Positions 38,840 to 47,773 of a stretch of DNA of 64,000 nt are shown piece after piece. The position numbers were made by a program, and so were the translations under genes. Origin of the DNA: Microbacterium sp. Leaf288 (GTDB taxonomy: Bacteria; Actinomycetota; Actinomycetes; Actinomycetales; Microbacteriaceae); contig NZ_LMNI01000001.1 of NCBI RefSeq assembly GCF_001422925.1, forward strand, positions 178,075 through 242,074, in the 5' to 3' direction. Position 1 is the stretch's first letter. Each line of letters opens with the position of its first letter. A model generated the notes under the pieces. The model was not told the DNA's origin. It saw only the letters and a program-made list of their open reading frames with translations, and made no database searches.

Positions 38840-41800
38840 TCAGTGGTCGTCGCGGGGACGATCCTCGTCACCCTCGGCCCCGTCGGCCCCGTCGGACTCG
38901 TCGCCTGCGGGTGAGGCGTCACCGGCGTGCGGCTCCGTCTCGTCGGTCGCGACGTCGGCATGATCAGGTCCCGTAGCGTTGTCGCCGTCTTCCGCGGAGT
39001 CCTCAGCGGACGCGGGCGATTCCACCGGCTCCGGCTCGACGCTGGTTTCACCCGGAGCGCCACTCGTCGGCTCGCCCGTCTCGTCCGACTCCGCTGCGGG
39101 CTCAGGTTCTGCGGCGGGCTCCGGCTCATCGGGAGTCTCCCCCGGCGCCGCGTCATCAGCCGCTTCCGTCGTGGAGTCAGAGGCCTCGGCCGCCTCGCCG
39201 CCCAGCCCGTCGCCGTCCCCCGGCTCCGTGTTCTCCGGTGCCTGGGTGTCGCCCGAGACGCTGACCTCGGGCGCCTGGGCGGCCTCAGGCTCAGACACAG
39301 CCGGCTGCTCAGCGCCCGCGGCCTCCGGAGCGGACGCCACGTCGGGCTCCACCGTCTCGGGCTCGACCTCGGGCTCCAGCGCGGCAACCTCCCCTGCTGG
39401 CTCGGGCTCGACCTCAGCCCCCGCCTCGACCTCGGCCCCGGCCTCGACCTCTGCCGCGGGCTCGGCGTCAGCCTCCAGCGCAGCCACCTCGCGGGCGGGC
39501 GCGGCCTCGACGGGTGCAGGGGTCGAGTCCGACACCTCGATGTCGGGGCCCTCCTCGATCTCGGGCACGGCTACCTGGGCGGTCTCGGCATCGGCCGAGC
39601 CGCCCACCGCACGCTGACGACGCTGCCGCCGGGTCTCGAACGCCGCCCCACCGGCAACCCCTGCAGCACCGCCATCACCGGCTGCACCCGAACCCGCAAC
39701 GTCACCCGCACCCGCGGCACCAGCGGCACTGGCAGCGACACCCGCACCTACGAGCACGCCCGCGGTCGCAGCATCCGTCCCGCCATCCGGGCCATCGCCC
39801 TCCGGAGCCGGGCCGCCGCCATCACCCTCGTCGCGGCGCTTGCGCCGCTCGATGCGCCGCTCCTTCGCACCCTCGACGAGGTTGTACAGCGTCGGCAGCA
39901 CGAGCAGCGTCAGCACGGTCGACGACACCAGACCGCCGATCACGACGATCGCGAGGGGCTGCGAGATGAAGCCGCCCTGACCGGTGATGCCGAGCGCCAT
40001 GGGCGTGAGCGCGAAGATCGTCGCGAGCGCCGTCATGAGGATCGGGCGGAGGCGTCGCGAGCCACCGGCCACCGCCGCGTCGTGTGCGGTGAGGCCCTTC
40101 TCGCGGTACTGGTTCACGAGGTCGACGAGCACGATCGCGTTCGTCACCACGATGCCGATGAGCATCAGCACACCGATGAGCGAGGCGACGCCGAGCGGCA
40201 CGCCCGTGATGATCTGCAGCAGGATCGCGCCGGTCGCCGCGAACGGCACCGACACGAGCAGCAGCAGCGGCTGACGCAGCGACTTGAAGGTCGCGACCAT
40301 CACGATGTAGACGATCAGGATCGCCGCGAGGAGCGCCAGGCCGAGCTGGGAGAACGCGTCCTGCTGCTGCGTCACGACGCCGCCGAGCGTCGCGTCGGCC
40401 GACGACGGAAGGTCGGCGTCGGCGAGCGCAGTCGTGACAGAGGCCGTCGCGGTCTGGAGGTTGTCGGTCGACGGGGTCACCGTGACGGTCGACGTGCGCT
40501 GGCCGCCCTCGGTGGTGATCGAGGTCGGACCCTCGCTCTCCTCCACGGTCGCGACCTGCTCGAGCGGGATCGGGCCGGTGGCGCTCGGCACCCGCAGCTG
40601 GCGCAGGTCGTCGAGCGAAGCCGGCGTCTCGGACGCCGCGAGGTAGACCGTGAGCGACGTGTCGTCGATCTCGACGGTGCCGATCGACTGCGGCTGCATC
40701 GTGTTCGACACCAGCGCGCCGACCGCGACCTCCGAGAGGCCGAGCTCCGCGGCCTTGTCGCGGTCCACCGCCACGGCGATGTACGGCAGCGAGGCCGACA
40801 GGTTGCTCGTGACCTGGCCCACGCCGTCGGCTCCTTCGACGGCCGAGATGACAGCATCCGTCGCGTCCTGAAGCGTCGACGAATCGGGAGCCGTCACGTC
40901 GATCGCGATGTCGGTCGAGCCGAAGCCGCCGCCCCCCGCGGCGACCGTGATCTCACCGGCGTCGTCGAGGTCGGCGACCGCTTCCTGCACCTCTTCGCGC
41001 AGCGCGACCTGGTCGACGCCCGGGTCGGTGGTGATCGAGTACGTGATGCCGCTGCCGCCGCCCGAGAAGGCGTCGCGCAGGGCCGAGCCGCTCGAGCCGA
41101 TCGACACCTGCACGGTCTCGATGCCGTCGATGTCGAGGAGCACCTCTTCGACCTGCTCCGCGGCTGCGCTCTCGGCCTCGAGCGAGGGGGCCGGGCCGAT
41201 GTCCTGGGTCATCGTGAACGTGTTCTGGCCCGAGTCGCCGAGGAAGTTCGTCTTCATGAAGGGGGCCGCGGCGATCGTGCCGACGAGCACCAGCACGGCG
41301 AGGGCGAGCGTGATCCACGAATGGCGGAGCGTCCAGCGGAGGATCGGCAGGTACGACTTCTGCAGGCGGCTCGGCGGCGCCGCCGGGTCCTCCGGGTCGA
41401 CCGCGACGCCCCCGGCGTCGAGGATCGGCTTGCCGGGCTTGAGGAACCAGTATGCGAGCACCGGAACGATGGTGAGCGCGACGAACAGCGACGCGGTCAT
41501 GGCGATCGTCACCGTCATCGCGAACGGACGGAACAGCTCGCCCGTGACATCGCCGACGAACGCGATCGGCAGGAACACCGCGACCGTCACGATCGTCGAC
41601 GCCGTGATGGCCGACGCCACCTCGCGCACCGCGCGACGGATCGAGTCGCCCTTGTCTGCGTCGCCGACGTAATGCCTCTTGATGTTCTCGATGACGACGA
41701 TGGAATCGTCGACCACGCGCCCGATCGCGATCGTGATCGCGCCGAGGGTCAGGATGTTGAGCGAGTAGCCGAACGCCTGCAGACCGATGAACGTGATCAG

Positions 41801-42916
41801 GATGCTGGTCGGGATCGAGATCGCCGCGACGAGCGTCGAGCGCACCGACAGCAGGAAGATGAAGATCACGATCACCGCGAAGACGAGGCCGAGCAGGCCC
41901 TCCTTCGCGAGGGTGTCGATGGACTCCTGGATGTACGGCGCCTGGTCGAACACGACCGTGAACTCGGCGCCGTCGAGCGAGTCCTCGAGGTCGGGCAGCA
42001 CCGCGAGCACGCCGCGCGACACATCGACCGTGTTGGCGGCGGGCAGCTTCGTGACGGCGATCGTGAGCGCCGGCTCGCCGTTCACGCGCGAGATGGTCGT
42101 GACCGGATCGGCCTCTTCCGCAACGGTCGAGACGTCGCCGATGGTCTTCGGGCCTGCGACGAACTGGTCGGCCGTCGAGGGCACGAGCGGCAGCGCCGCG
42201 ATCTCGTCGACCGACGAGATCTTCGAGCCTGTCTGCACCGTCAGCGTCTCGTCGCCCTCGGTGATCTCGCCACCCGGGAACAGCACGCCGTTCTGGTCGA
42301 GCGCGTCGCGGATCGCCTGCTGCGTGTAGCCGGCCTCGGCGAGCTTCGCCGGGTCGGGGGTGATCGTGACGCGCTGGCCGACGCCGCCGACGATCTGCGC
42401 GGCGTTGACGCCCGCGACGTCCTCGAGATCCGGGATGACGGATGCCTCGAGCTGCGCCTGGATCGTCGCCTCGTCGTCGTAGCCGGTCACGGCCAGCTGG
42501 ATCACCGGGAAGTCGTCGATGCTCGCCGAGATGACACTGGGCTCGACCCCGGTCGGCAGCTGCGACTTGATGCGGTTGATCGCCTGCGTCATCTTCTGCT
42601 CGGCTGTCGCGAGATCGGTGCCGTAGGTGAAGGACGCCTGCACGATCGAGGCGTTCGTGGTGCTCGTCGCACTCGTCGACTCGAGCCCCGGAACGCCCTG
42701 GATGGCGGTCTCGATGGGCACCGACACGTCGTTGCTCACGACCTCGGGCGACGCGCCCGGGTACGTCGAGACGACGATGAGCGCGGGGAACTCGATCGAC
42801 GGGATCAGTTCCTGCTTGAGGTTCGTGAGCGCGAGACCGCCGAAGATGGCGGCGACGATCGTGATGAGCGCGATGAGCGCGCGGTTCTTGAGACTCAGAA
42901 CGGCGAGGTTCGACAC
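38840..42916 (-). CDS. RND-superfamily efflux permease with long acidic tail
   Basis: 1358 residues. The first about 1040 form an AcrB/HAE1-type RND permease: NLAVLSLKNRALIALITIVAAIFGGLALTNLKQELIPSIEFPALIVVSTYPGASPEVV, large porter loops and twelve helices. GRVVDDSIVVIENI holds the proton-relay Asp pair in helix 4, and LVDLVNQYREKG sits in the second half. No membrane-fusion protein gene is adjacent, as usual for Gram-positive relatives. From about residue 1065 the protein continues for about 290 residues of low-complexity Glu/Pro/Ala/Gly, beginning with basic ERRIERRKRRDEG and ending in Asp/Glu-rich sequence. GTG 42916 (after GAAGG) is preferred over an in-frame ATG 17 codons upstream. Substrate unknown. 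Confidence 0.93.
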   Translation of the reverse strand: MSNLAVLSLKNRALIALITIVAAIFGGLALTNLKQELIPSIEFPALIVVSTYPGASPEVVSNDVSVPIETAIQGVPGLESTSATSTTNASIVQASFTYGTDLATAEQKMTQAINRIKSQLPTGVEPSVISASIDDFPVIQLAVTGYDDEATIQAQLEASVIPDLEDVAGVNAAQIVGGVGQRVTITPDPAKLAEAGYTQQAIRDALDQNGVLFPGGEITEGDETLTVQTGSKISSVDEIAALPLVPSTADQFVAGPKTIGDVSTVAEEADPVTTISRVNGEPALTIAVTKLPAANTVDVSRGVLAVLPDLEDSLDGAEFTVVFDQAPYIQESIDTLAKEGLLGLVFAVIVIFIFLLSVRSTLVAAISIPTSILITFIGLQAFGYSLNILTLGAITIAIGRVVDDSIVVIENIKRHYVGDADKGDSIRRAVREVASAITASTIVTVAVFLPIAFVGDVTGELFRPFAMTVTIAMTASLFVALTIVPVLAYWFLKPGKPILDAGGVAVDPEDPAAPPSRLQKSYLPILRWTLRHSWITLALAVLVLVGTIAAAPFMKTNFLGDSGQNTFTMTQDIGPAPSLEAESAAAEQVEEVLLDIDGIETVQVSIGSSGSALRDAFSGGGSGITYSITTDPGVDQVALREEVQEAVADLDDAGEITVAAGGGGFGSTDIAIDVTAPDSSTLQDATDAVISAVEGADGVGQVTSNLSASLPYIAVAVDRDKAAELGLSEVAVGALVSNTMQPQSIGTVEIDDTSLTVYLAASETPASLDDLRQLRVPSATGPIPLEQVATVEESEGPTSITTEGGQRTSTVTVTPSTDNLQTATASVTTALADADLPSSADATLGGVVTQQQDAFSQLGLALLAAILIVYIVMVATFKSLRQPLLLLVSVPFAATGAILLQIITGVPLGVASLIGVLMLIGIVVTNAIVLVDLVNQYREKGLTAHDAAVAGGSRRLRPILMTALATIFALTPMALGITGQGGFISQPLAIVVIGGLVSSTVLTLLVLPTLYNLVEGAKERRIERRKRRDEGDGGGPAPEGDGPDGGTDAATAGVLVGAGVAASAAGAAGAGDVAGSGAAGDGGAAGVAGGAAFETRRQRRQRAVGGSADAETAQVAVPEIEEGPDIEVSDSTPAPVEAAPAREVAALEADAEPAAEVEAGAEVEAGAEVEPEPAGEVAALEPEVEPETVEPDVASAPEAAGAEQPAVSEPEAAQAPEVSVSGDTQAPENTEPGDGDGLGGEAAEASDSTTEAADDAAPGETPDEPEPAAEPEPAAESDETGEPTSGAPGETSVEPEPVESPASAEDSAEDGDNATGPDHADVATDETEPHAGDASPAGDESDGADGAEGDEDRPRDDH

Positions 42917-42966
42917 ACGGAGGCCTTCGCTGGTGAGGTTATGCAGGGGGAGGGCGGGAGCCCGCA

Positions 42967-43015
42967 CGATACGGAGATGTATCGCGTTTCAGTATTTCAT
43001 GCGGCTCTCATGAAA
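42967..43015. promoter_or_regulatory. AT-richer promoter region of the RND gene with two inverted repeats
   Basis: CGATAC-N6-GTATCG (42967-42984) and TTTCATG-N7-CATGAAA (42995-43015) lie 50-100 bp upstream of the RND start and overlap the crcB stop. Both are perfect palindromes in a locally AT-richer stretch, so they are candidate operators of a dimeric repressor. The regulator is unknown. Confidence 0.55.
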
Positions 43016-43379
43016 CCGCTCCCCCGAGGAGGAGGCCGAGACCCGCCGCGATGGCTGCGAGCGCGAGCGTGCCGAAGAGGTTGAGGGCGGCGTGCCGCCA
43101 GCGCTTCCGCTGGGCGAGCAGCACGGTCTCGACCGAGACGGTGCTGAAGGTCGTGTACCCGCCGAGCAGGCCGAGCCCGAGCACGAGCGACAACTCCGGG
43201 GCGATGGCCGTGCCGAGCCCGGTGATCACGCCGAGCACGAACGAGCCCGACACGTTGACCACGAGGATCCCTAACGGGAAACGTGCACCGTTCGCCGGGG
43301 TCAGCCACCGGTCGACGACGTACCGCAGCCCCGCCCCGACGCCGCCCGCGAGCGCGGCGACCAGCAGCCAGGGGCTCAC
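43008..43379 (-). CDS. crcB: Fluoride channel subunit CrcB (second)
   Basis: 123 residues, four membrane helices. Family motifs: GGVGAGLRYVVDRWL near the start, FPLGILVVNVSGSFVLGVITG (the Asn in NVSGSF), and LLGGYTTFSTVSVETVLL (the GGxTTFS block). Dual-topology Fluc channels are often encoded as two small paralogues forming a heterodimer; the partner is the overlapping gene 43376-43789. Start GTG 43379. Exports fluoride passively. Confidence 0.94.
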   Translation of the reverse strand: MSPWLLVAALAGGVGAGLRYVVDRWLTPANGARFPLGILVVNVSGSFVLGVITGLGTAIAPELSLVLGLGLLGGYTTFSTVSVETVLLAQRKRWRHAALNLFGTLALAAIAAGLGLLLGGAVS

Positions 43380-43789
43380 TCGGCGTCCTCCGGGTACTCG
43401 ATCTCGCCGGGCCGGTCGGCGATCCGGCGTCCGATGAACAGTCCGACGATCGCGCCGACGACACCCGCGATGATGGATGCTGCCGCCAGCCCCGCGGCCA
43501 TCCACGGCGTCGCGACCCACAGAGCAGTGGCCACCGCGAACGCGCTGTAGGTCGTGAAGCCGCCCATGATCCCCGTCCCGAGGAACGAGCGGAGCATCGG
43601 CCGCCGATCATCGAGCCAGCCGACGACGACCCCGAGGATGAGGGACCCGACCACGTTGATCCCGAGCGTCACCCACGGCACCGCCGTGGGATCGGTCACC
43701 GGGTCGAGCACGAGCGCGCGGGCGAGGACGCCGATCGCGCCCCCGGCCACCGTCACCCCGAGGATCCGGGGATCGACGGGCTGCGGCAT
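43376..43789 (-). CDS. crcB: Fluoride channel subunit CrcB (first)
   Basis: 137 residues with AGGAIGVLARALVLD, VPWVTLGINVVGSLILGVVVGWL and GIMGGFTTYSAFAVATALW, all standard CrcB/Fluc signatures. About four helices and an acidic C-terminal tail (RIADRPGEIEYPEDAE). Its stop overlaps the second crcB by 4 bp (GTGA), giving a two-gene operon. No fluoride riboswitch is apparent upstream. Confidence 0.94.
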   Translation of the reverse strand: MPQPVDPRILGVTVAGGAIGVLARALVLDPVTDPTAVPWVTLGINVVGSLILGVVVGWLDDRRPMLRSFLGTGIMGGFTTYSAFAVATALWVATPWMAAGLAAASIIAGVVGAIVGLFIGRRIADRPGEIEYPEDAE

Positions 43790-43828
43790 CCCTTCACGCT
43801 ACTCGCCCGATGATCCCGGATACTCAGA

Positions 43829-43926
43829 GCGTTTCGACTTCGCGCGCCGGAGCGCGCTCCGCTCAACGAGCGGGAAGTCAGAGATTTCGCTCGTTGAGCG
43901 AGCGAGGAACGAGCGAGTCGAAACGC
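43829..43926. repeat. Inverted repeat containing the CGTTGAGCGAGCGAGG-type element
   Basis: The left end GCGTTTCGACT...CGCTCAACGA (43829-43869) is the approximate inverse of the right part TCGTTGAGCG...TCGAAACGC (43891-43926). The right part closely matches a second copy at 63384-63420 (both contain GAGCGAGGAACGAGCGAG). It lies between crcB and topoisomerase genes and could form a long cruciform or act as a terminator. Confidence 0.75.
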
Positions 43927-43950
43927 CCCGAGCGCGGTCGCAACGCCGGC

Positions 43951-44919
43951 TCAGCGTCCCGGCCGCAGCAGCCCCCGGATCGCCGACTCCGGCGTGATCG
44001 AGAGGTCGAGCAGGTTCCCCTCGCGGTACCGCGTGAAGACCCGCGGGTCGATGTACGACCCCCGCGCGACCGCCGGGGTGTTGCCGAGCGCCTCGGCCGT
44101 CGCGCGCACGGCGAGCACCTCGGCGCGCTTGCGGTCGGTCTTGGTGTCGACCGTGCCGATGCGTGCAAGCGCCTCGGCCGCGAGGATCGTGCCGCGCAGC
44201 GTCCGGAAGTCCTTCGCGGTGAACTTGCCGCCCGTGAGAGCCCGCACGTACGCGTTCACCTCCGCCGGGGTGAGCGCGACCCGGCGCCCGCCCCGCTGCC
44301 ACGCGAGCAGCGGCGACCGCGGCCGACCCGTGGCCAGCAGCTCCATCGCGGCGGCGAGGTCGGCGTCGTCGAGCTCGAGCACCTGGTGCTTGCCGCTCTT
44401 GCCCGGAAACGCGAAGGAGACGACGGATGCCTCGACCGAGACATCCCGTCGCTGCAGCGTCGTGAGGCCCCGGCTGCCGTGCGCGGCGAGATACCGCTCC
44501 GAGCCGATGCGCGGGGCGGCGTCGTCGAGGAGGCGGAACGCGACCGCGAGCACCCGCTCGCGGTCGAGCGCCTCGCGGCGGATCGACGTGGTGACGCGCG
44601 CCCGCGCGCGCGGCAGCGCCTCGGCGAGCGCGAGCGACCGCGCGAACTTGCCGCGGTCTCGGCCCGCGGTCCAGTCGGGGTGGTAGACGTACTGGCGGCG
44701 GCCGGCGTCGTCGACACCCACCGCCTGGATGTGCCCGTCGGGCCGCGTGCTGATCCACACGTCCTGCCACGCGGGCGGGATCACCAGGCCGTGTATCCGG
44801 TCCAGGTGCCGGGGTCCGGGCGTGCGGCCCTTCGCGTCGAGGTACCGGAAGCCCGACCCGGACCGCAGCCGACGGAAGCCGGGGTCCTCGTAGGGACGGA
44901 CGCGCGCGAGCTTCGGCAT
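43951..44919 (-). CDS. DNA topoisomerase IB (poxvirus type)
   Basis: 322 residues, the normal size for bacterial TopIB. N-terminal domain: GSGFRYLDAKGRTPGPRHLDRIHGLVIPPAWQDVWISTRPDGHIQAVGVDDAGRRQYVYHPDW. Catalytic domain: FPGKSGKHQVLELDD, TGGKFTAKDFRTLRGTILAA (catalytic Arg/Lys region) and ARGSYIDPRVF with the nucleophilic Tyr near residue 302. It relaxes supercoils through a 3'-phosphotyrosine. Start ATG 44919. Single gene. Confidence 0.95.
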   Translation of the reverse strand: MPKLARVRPYEDPGFRRLRSGSGFRYLDAKGRTPGPRHLDRIHGLVIPPAWQDVWISTRPDGHIQAVGVDDAGRRQYVYHPDWTAGRDRGKFARSLALAEALPRARARVTTSIRREALDRERVLAVAFRLLDDAAPRIGSERYLAAHGSRGLTTLQRRDVSVEASVVSFAFPGKSGKHQVLELDDADLAAAMELLATGRPRSPLLAWQRGGRRVALTPAEVNAYVRALTGGKFTAKDFRTLRGTILAAEALARIGTVDTKTDRKRAEVLAVRATAEALGNTPAVARGSYIDPRVFTRYREGNLLDLSITPESAIRGLLRPGR

Positions 44920-44991
44920 CCGATCACGCTACCGGGATCGCAGGGCCGGCCGACGAGCTCGGGCGACCCTCCGGCCGAGTCTCCTGCTGCG

Positions 44992-45258
44992 TCAGTGATT
45001 GCGGATCATCGAGATGAGCTCGGACTTCTTCTTGCCCGAGTACCCCGTCAAGCCCAGCTCCTTCGCGCGCTTGCGCAGCTCGGGCACCGTGCGGTCGTCG
45101 TAGTCCTTCGCTTTCGCACCGCGGCTGCCCACCGTCTTGCGGCCCTGCGCTGCCGCGGCGTTCGAGATGCGTGCGGCCTTCTCCTTCGAGGCGCCGTCCT
45201 TGCGGAGCTCCTCGTACATCTCGCGGTCCTTGAGGTTCGATCCGCGTCGTCCTGGCAT
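44992..45258 (-). CDS. Small Rho-N/SAP-like basic protein
   Basis: 88 residues, basic. The first half (NLKDREMYEELRKDGASKEKAARISNAAAAQGRKTVG) resembles the small DUF7218-type proteins common in actinobacteria. The second (DDRTVPELRKRAKELGLTGYSGKKKSELISMIRNH) is a Rho-termination-factor N-terminal/SAP-like helix-extended-loop-helix, a nucleic-acid-binding motif. Start ATG 45258. The following SDR gene stops close to it. Likely a DNA- or RNA-associated stress protein; function unproven. Confidence 0.88.
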   Translation of the reverse strand: MPGRRGSNLKDREMYEELRKDGASKEKAARISNAAAAQGRKTVGSRGAKAKDYDDRTVPELRKRAKELGLTGYSGKKKSELISMIRNH

Positions 45259-45294
45259 GGCTTCCTCCTTCGTCCACCGCCGCGGGGGCGGGTT

Positions 45295-46179
45295 TCACAG
45301 GCCCTTCCCTCCGGTCACGGGCAGGATGGCGCCCGACGTGAACGACGCGCCGTCGCTCGCGAGGTACACGTAGGCGCCGGCGAGCTCGGCGGGCTGACCC
45401 GCGCGGCCCAGCGGCGTGTCCTGTCCGAACGTCGCCAGGCGCTCAGCATCCCATCCCGTCGCAGGAATGAGCGGGGTCCAGATGGGTCCCGGCGCGACGC
45501 CGTTCACGCGGATGCCCTTCGGGCCGAGCTCTTCGGCGAGCGCCTTGACGAACGCGACCTGGGCAGCCTTGGTCATCGCGTAGTCGATGAGCCCCGGCGA
45601 CGGGTTGAACGCCTGGATCGAGGTCGTGACGATGATCGACGATCCGGGCTTCAGGTGAGGGATCGCGGCACGCGCGGTGAACATCTGCGCATACAGATTG
45701 GTGCGGAAGACGCGGTCCAGCTCTTCGGTCTCGAGGTTCTCGATGCCGTCGCGATCCTTCTGATACGCGGCATTGAGAACGAGCACGTCGAGTCCGCCGA
45801 ACTCGCCGACCGTCCGCTCGACGATCTCGGCGCAGAAGTCCTCGTCGCGCAGGTCGCCCTCCAGCGGGAGGGCTCGCGCACCGCTCTCGGTGATCCACCG
45901 CGCGGTGTCGTCGGCGTCCTCCTGCTCCTCCGGCATGTGGGTCAGCGCGACGTCCGCACCCTCGCGGGCGAAGGCGATGGCGACGGCGCGGCCGATGCCG
46001 GAGTCGCCGCCCGTGATGAGCGCCCGGCGCTCCGAGAGCCGCAGCGCGCCCTGATACGAGCGTTCGCCGTGGTCGGGCTCGGGTCGCGTCTCATCGGTGA
46101 GGCCCGGCTGCTCCTGGTGCTGCGCCGGGAAGCCGTCCTCGTGGTGAGCGGTCGTCGGATCGGTCGCGGATGTGCTCAT
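45295..46179 (-). CDS. Short-chain dehydrogenase (YdaD/YhdF-like)
   Basis: 294 residues. A 45-residue N-terminal extension (DGFPAQHQEQPGLTDETRPEPDHGERSYQG) is typical of general-stress SDRs. Rossmann motif ALITGGDSGIGRAVAIAFAREGADV follows, then VLVLNAAYQ, catalytic IVTTSIQAF and YAMTK (Ser, Tyr, Lys), and the C-terminal VYLASDGASFTSGAILPVTGGKGL. NAD(P)-dependent oxidoreductase, substrate unknown. ATG 46179 was preferred over a start 24 codons upstream because it matches the family N-terminus. Confidence 0.92.
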   Translation of the reverse strand: MSTSATDPTTAHHEDGFPAQHQEQPGLTDETRPEPDHGERSYQGALRLSERRALITGGDSGIGRAVAIAFAREGADVALTHMPEEQEDADDTARWITESGARALPLEGDLRDEDFCAEIVERTVGEFGGLDVLVLNAAYQKDRDGIENLETEELDRVFRTNLYAQMFTARAAIPHLKPGSSIIVTTSIQAFNPSPGLIDYAMTKAAQVAFVKALAEELGPKGIRVNGVAPGPIWTPLIPATGWDAERLATFGQDTPLGRAGQPAELAGAYVYLASDGASFTSGAILPVTGGKGL

Positions 46180-46393
46180 ACCCGCGAAGCTACGGACGCG
46201 GTCCCGAACGCTCACGGGGGTTGACAGCGCCCGCCGGACCGCCCTAGGCACCGCGCCGGTAGGCCCGGCGTATCACCGGCCGACGAGGCTCGTCAACCCC
46301 CTACGGACCCTGCCCTCCGGGTGCCACTGTCGAGATGTGCCCACGAGGCACGCGATGCATCACATGCATCGACGACGAAGAAGGAGAGCTCCT

Positions 46394-46558
46394 ATGAACC
46401 TCGCCCTGATCATCATCATCGTCGTCGCGATCATCCTTGCGATCGTCGGCGGCCTGAATACGGCGCTGAGCTGGCTGCTGTGGGTGGCCATCATCGTCGG
46501 CGTCATCGCCCTGATCGCTTTCCTGTTCCGAGTGATCAGCGGCGGACGACGCACCTGA
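46394..46558 (+). CDS. Small two-helix membrane protein
   Basis: 54 residues: LALIIIIVVAIILAIVGGLNTALSWLLWVAIIVGVIALIAFLFRVISGGRR, i.e. two membrane helices split by a short Gly-Asn turn, with a basic C-terminus. AAGGAG lies 7 bp before ATG 46394. Similar short proteins are frequent in Microbacteriaceae near stress genes; function unknown. A strong hairpin follows. Confidence 0.82.
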   Translation: MNLALIIIIVVAIILAIVGGLNTALSWLLWVAIIVGVIALIAFLFRVISGGRRT

Positions 46559-46585
46559 CCCCTGCACCACAGGATCAGTTGACGA

Positions 46586-46621
46586 ACGGATGCCGCGGCC
46601 ACTGCTGGCCGCGGCATCCGT
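46586..46621. terminator. 16-bp perfect hairpin terminator
   Basis: ACGGATGCCGCGGCCA and its exact complement separated by CTGC (46602-46605), followed by CTGTCTTCT. It lies 28 bp after the small membrane protein gene. Confidence 0.85.
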
Positions 46622-46648
46622 CTGTCTTCTCGCGGTGGGCGCGCTTCC

Positions 46649-46701
46649 CGCTCACCTGTCACGAATCGTCGGTCGGACCGGCACATCGCGACAGGTGAGC
46701 G
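46649..46701. terminator. Inverted repeat at the 3' end of the TipA-like gene
   Basis: CGCTCACCTGTC (46649-46660) and GACAGGTGAGCG (46690-46701) are exact complements 29 nt apart, 8 bp beyond the stop of the minus-strand regulator gene. Probably its terminator; with the hairpin at 46586 it separates the convergent genes. Confidence 0.6.
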
Positions 46702-46708
46702 AGGAGGA

Positions 46709-47491
46709 CTACAGGTTCGCGTCCGCGTAGACGCGGAGCGCGTCGCGCACGAACTCGGCGCCGTGCGTGCCGCCCTGGCTCGTCGCGTAGTTCGCGCCGA
46801 ACCGCGGGTCCGCGACGTACATCTCGCCGAGGCCGATCACGTACGCCTTCACGTCGCCGCCGGGCGCCGCCGCGGGCGTCCCGGGAATGCCGGTCAGCCA
46901 CTCGACGTGCCGCTTCGCGACCGCCTGGGCCTCGTCGCTGTCGGGGGCGATCCCGGATTCCGCGGCCGCGATCCAGTCACGGCCGAGGTCTGAGACCCGC
47001 TGCTGCCACGCCGTCTTCTCGTCGGCGCTCATCGAGCGCCACCAGCGGTCGCTGTCGGCGTACGCCTTCTTTCCCCAGCGCTGTTCGACCTCGTCCTTGT
47101 ACTGCGTGTGGTCGAAGCCGTCGAACATGTTCTCTGCCATCAGTCGTTCACCTCCTCTCACTGCACTGATCGTGTTCTCGACCGACGCGATCTGCCGCGC
47201 CAGTCGGCTCTGCTCCTGCCGGAGCCATGACAGGTGCGCCTCGAGGGCGGGCACCTCGCCGGTCTCCCGCTCGATCACCGCGGCGATCTGCGGCAGCCCG
47301 AGTCCGAGCTCGCGCAGCAGCAGAATGCGCTGCAGCCGCACGAGCGCGGCCTGGCCGTAGTACCGGTAGCCGTTGTGGCCGATGCTCGACGGCGCGAGCA
47401 GGCCGATGTCGTCGTAGTGGCGGAGGGTGCGGCTGGTGGTGCCGGCGAGCTTCGCGATCTGCTGGATCGACCACTCCTGCTCGTCTTCCAT
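46709..47491 (-). CDS. TipA-like MerR-family regulator
   Basis: 260 residues. The N-terminal MerR domain is WSIQQIAKLAGTTSRTLRHYDDIGLLAPSSIGHNGYRYYGQAALVRLQRILLLRELGLGLPQI, followed by a coiled coil. The C-terminal TipAS domain begins MFDGFDHTQYKDEVEQRWGKKAYADSDRWWRSMS. TipAS domains bind thiopeptides or other bulky drugs and activate multidrug responses. GGAGG precedes ATG 47491. An internal start before MAENMFDGFD could give a stand-alone TipAS form, as in Streptomyces; not tested here. Confidence 0.92.
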   Translation of the reverse strand: MEDEQEWSIQQIAKLAGTTSRTLRHYDDIGLLAPSSIGHNGYRYYGQAALVRLQRILLLRELGLGLPQIAAVIERETGEVPALEAHLSWLRQEQSRLARQIASVENTISAVRGGERLMAENMFDGFDHTQYKDEVEQRWGKKAYADSDRWWRSMSADEKTAWQQRVSDLGRDWIAAAESGIAPDSDEAQAVAKRHVEWLTGIPGTPAAAPGGDVKAYVIGLGEMYVADPRFGANYATSQGGTHGAEFVRDALRVYADANL

Positions 47492-47684
47492 GACGACCTC
47501 CTCTCGTCTCTTCGTCGTCGCTGACAACGCTAAAGGTTGACGTTGCGTCAAGGTCAAGCCGCGGCATCCATTCGCCCTCTGGTTCGGGGGCGCGCCGCGG
47601 CCAATCGGGGCGCGGCGGACACGCCCCAACCGTGCGCGACGCGCCCCAAACCCGGGAGGAACCTGAGGATCGAGACCCGCGCCC

Positions 47685-47736
47685 TTGACACAGACGCGAT
47701 ATATCGTGTTATCCTCGCATCACGCGATATATCGCG
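47685..47736 (+). promoter_or_regulatory. Promoter with two CGATATATCG palindromes upstream of DUF4097-padR
   Basis: TTGACA (47685-47690) and a TTATCC/TATCCT hexamer 18-19 bp later form a sigma-A-like promoter. ACGCGATATATCGTGT (47694-47709) sits between the two hexamers and CGCGATATATCGCG (47723-47736) just downstream; the starts of the shared core are 28 bp apart. They are strongly AT-rich palindromes in a GC-rich background, so they are probable operators of the PadR repressor encoded at the end of the operon. Confidence 0.85.
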
Positions 47737-47773
47737 ACTCCGACCAACTCAGAGATACGCAGGAGAAGCAGTC

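Noticed and set aside
38927..43084. A very long plus-strand open frame (about 1385 codons) opposite the RND permease
   Set aside because: It is Arg/Asp/Gly-rich without family motifs and mirrors the codon pattern of the well-supported minus-strand permease; an antisense artefact of high GC.
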